Position numbers and translations under genes: made by a program. From Trematomus loennbergii (lineage: Eukaryota > Chordata > Actinopteri > Perciformes > Nototheniidae), in assembly GCA_012861695.1 (NCBI GenBank), contig JAAOOA010000002.1, forward strand, positions 30,320,304 through 30,384,303: a stretch of DNA of 64,000 nucleotides, written 5' to 3'. This document shows positions 62,612-64,000 of this stretch, one piece after another (the first letter of the stretch is position 1; each line of letters begins with the position of its first letter). The notes under the pieces were generated by a model that made no database searches, was not told the origin of the DNA, and worked only from the letters and a program-made list of their open reading frames with translations.

Positions 62612-62821
62612 TACGGGAGGCGTGTGGTGCAGTGGGTTGTGCGTTGGTGTTCGGATCAGGGCGTCACAGGTTCAAACCCCACTGCAGTCAGCATGTCGTT
62701 GTGTCCCTGGGCAAGACACTTCACCCCAAATTGTTCCTGTGGGGATTGCCCACAGTATTGAGTATGTAAGTCGCTTTGGATAAAAGCGTCTAACAATTCA
62801 CATGTAATGTAATGTAATGTT
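62612..62821 (+). mobile_element. tRNA-derived SINE
   Basis: A tRNA-like head with A box TGGTGCAGTGG (62625-62635) and B box GGTTCAAACCC (62669-62679) is followed by a body with GTGTCCCTGGGCAAGACACTT, CTGTGGGGATTGCCCACAGTA and AAGTCGCTTTGGATAAAAGC. It ends in a TAATG-type tail at about 62803-62821. This is the standard layout of teleost tRNA-SINEs, which use a LINE partner's machinery. The good preservation of the promoter boxes suggests a comparatively young insertion. Target-site duplications were not identified with confidence. Confidence 0.9.
62625..62679 (+). promoter_or_regulatory. RNA polymerase III internal promoter (A and B boxes) of the SINE
   Basis: The A box fits TRGYNNARNGG and the B box fits GGTTCRANNCC, with a 33-bp separation, within the usual range for type 2 Pol III promoters. 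The fit shows derivation from a tRNA; transcription from this copy is not shown. Confidence 0.8.
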
Positions 62822-64000
62822 TTGCACAACTTTTCAACAAGTCCTCCTCTTGTGTCTCTTTGTGATCCAAACCTATATCATATACATGTTGTACCCCTTG
62901 TTACCTTAAGTGATTACTAATGAACTGCTGTATGTCTCTGTAAGTTAGTCTTGATGAAGTTAGAGCAGAATCATTGTAGAAAATGCTAGCAGTGGAACAA
63001 AATGTTATTGTGGTATTCGCAAGTATATTGGTTATTTGGAGAATAAGCGTTAAGCAATTCAATGCAATTAGCAAAGAAATGCCAATCTCCATTTTTTGTA
63101 TTATATCAAAATACTAAATTATGAGTTTTCTAGTACATGTTCTTACATCAATCAACAATATGTGTGTTATCATTGGCAGGGATTAACTTGAACTGCTTTC
63201 TGTCCTGAGGGCTTTGTGTATTTTTGTAACAGTGGAGAGGGAAACAGCAGAGGTTGACTGTAGCTCTCTTTGAATTGCTGAGGTGCTTCATGTACTGTAG
63301 GAAAGAAAAAATAGATATCCTGAAAAATACAATAAAACCGGCCTGGATACTATTCTCTTTGCTGCCAGAGAGAACAGGGAGAGCAGTCCAACCGCCAAAG
63401 GCATTTCCAGATGTGAACATAGAGTCCAGCTGTTTCGAGAAGCCAATACTTTGATGATGTATTAGTGCTCTGTTTTACTGTCTTTAGCTACACTATGCTC
63501 TCTGCCAAGGTTCATTTGGGAAAATACGTGAGATAAAATTAAATATATATATCAATAAAGCTCTGCTATATGATTCTAACATTTATTTCACTTAAAGTCA
63601 GAGTGCTAACTGAAAACATGGCTTACATTTTTTATGTACTTGCTGTTTTATTTATTTACCTGATAATCTGCCAGACCAGGTCAAAGAATGTGCCGTCTTT
63701 GCTGTCGGCAGTCAACTATCTCCTACAGTGTTGGATGCATTTCTGACCCGAGCGATTTGATTCCGGCCATTAGCTTGCAACCAACAAACACTGCAGAGAT
63801 CTGCCGCCGTGCAAACAGTTTATTGAGTACAAACTGCAAGCTGTGCCAGATAAAGGGATTGATGTTCTCGTCTTGTGTCTTAACCCCCGTCACTATTTGA
63901 TACAAAATACTTTTTATCAAGGCAGCCAGATGTATCAGCAAATTAGCCAGAGGCAAAACCCCTGGTAACCTCTTCATAAACACAGCCACGGATCATAATT
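62822..64000. other. Non-coding sequence to window end
   Basis: No gene or repeat hallmark. The block 63680-63960 has more balanced base composition and frames open on both strands (63688-63900 plus, 63723-63989 minus) but no recognisable domain. It is a candidate conserved block only. Confidence 0.45.

Noticed and set aside
62612..62700. A functional tRNA gene
   Set aside because: The A and B boxes belong to a SINE head followed by a conserved SINE body and tail; no full cloverleaf is formed.

Overview
The window looks like non-coding nuclear DNA from a ray-finned fish, probably a percomorph teleost. The evidence is the repeat content: L2-clade and related LINE fragments, a tRNA-derived SINE, hAT, PIF/Harbinger-like and TTAA-flanked non-autonomous DNA elements, and seven long (CA/GT)n microsatellites in 64 kb. 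I found no host protein-coding gene, exon chain, rRNA or functional tRNA that I could support. The only recognisable coding remnants belong to transposable elements: reverse transcriptase/endonuclease pieces at 285-569 (+) and 8197-10390 (-), and a hAT transposase N-terminus near 42160-42400 (+). The window is therefore most simply intergenic or inside a very long intron.

Layout. 1-770: 3' end of an L2-clade LINE. 2.4 kb: a pure (TG)n tract. 6.76 kb: a short LINE/SINE tail. 7246-7901: three near-identical tandem copies of a unit containing a CT microsatellite, directly followed by a 5'-truncated, decayed LINE on the minus strand (7950-10390). 11-16.5 kb: GT/CA tracts. 16.5-38 kb: mostly unique AT-rich sequence with scattered repeats, two MITE-like elements (25140-25841 and 34538-34763), a 53-nt near-perfect hairpin at 31.6 kb and an RFX-like motif pair at 32.8 kb. 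38.3-43.4 kb: two diverged head-to-tail copies of a 2-3 kb non-coding segment. 46.8-47.8 kb: a Harbinger-like element carrying a second nested MITE. 48.4 kb: a 216-bp alternating purine-pyrimidine tract, (TG)44(TGCG)32. 55-56 kb: another L2 3' end, a CA tract and a perfect 17-bp-stem hairpin. 61-62.8 kb: a possible GC-richer terminal-inverted-repeat element and a tRNA-derived SINE.

The observation most worth follow-up is the duplicated segment at 38.3-43.4 kb. Its copies share an old L2 fragment at the same internal position, differ by a roughly 1.4-kb indel and a later hAT insertion, and keep a 50-bp core at 46/50 identity while the surroundings are much more diverged. That pattern would fit a duplicated regulatory element, although an unannotated repeat family has not been excluded. 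The insertion order can be partly read: L2 fragment, then segment duplication, then hAT in copy 2; and separately the Harbinger-like element, then the TTAA-flanked MITE inside it.

Limits: all similarity calls are by eye and from memory of family hallmarks. No alignment, repeat-library search or folding was run.
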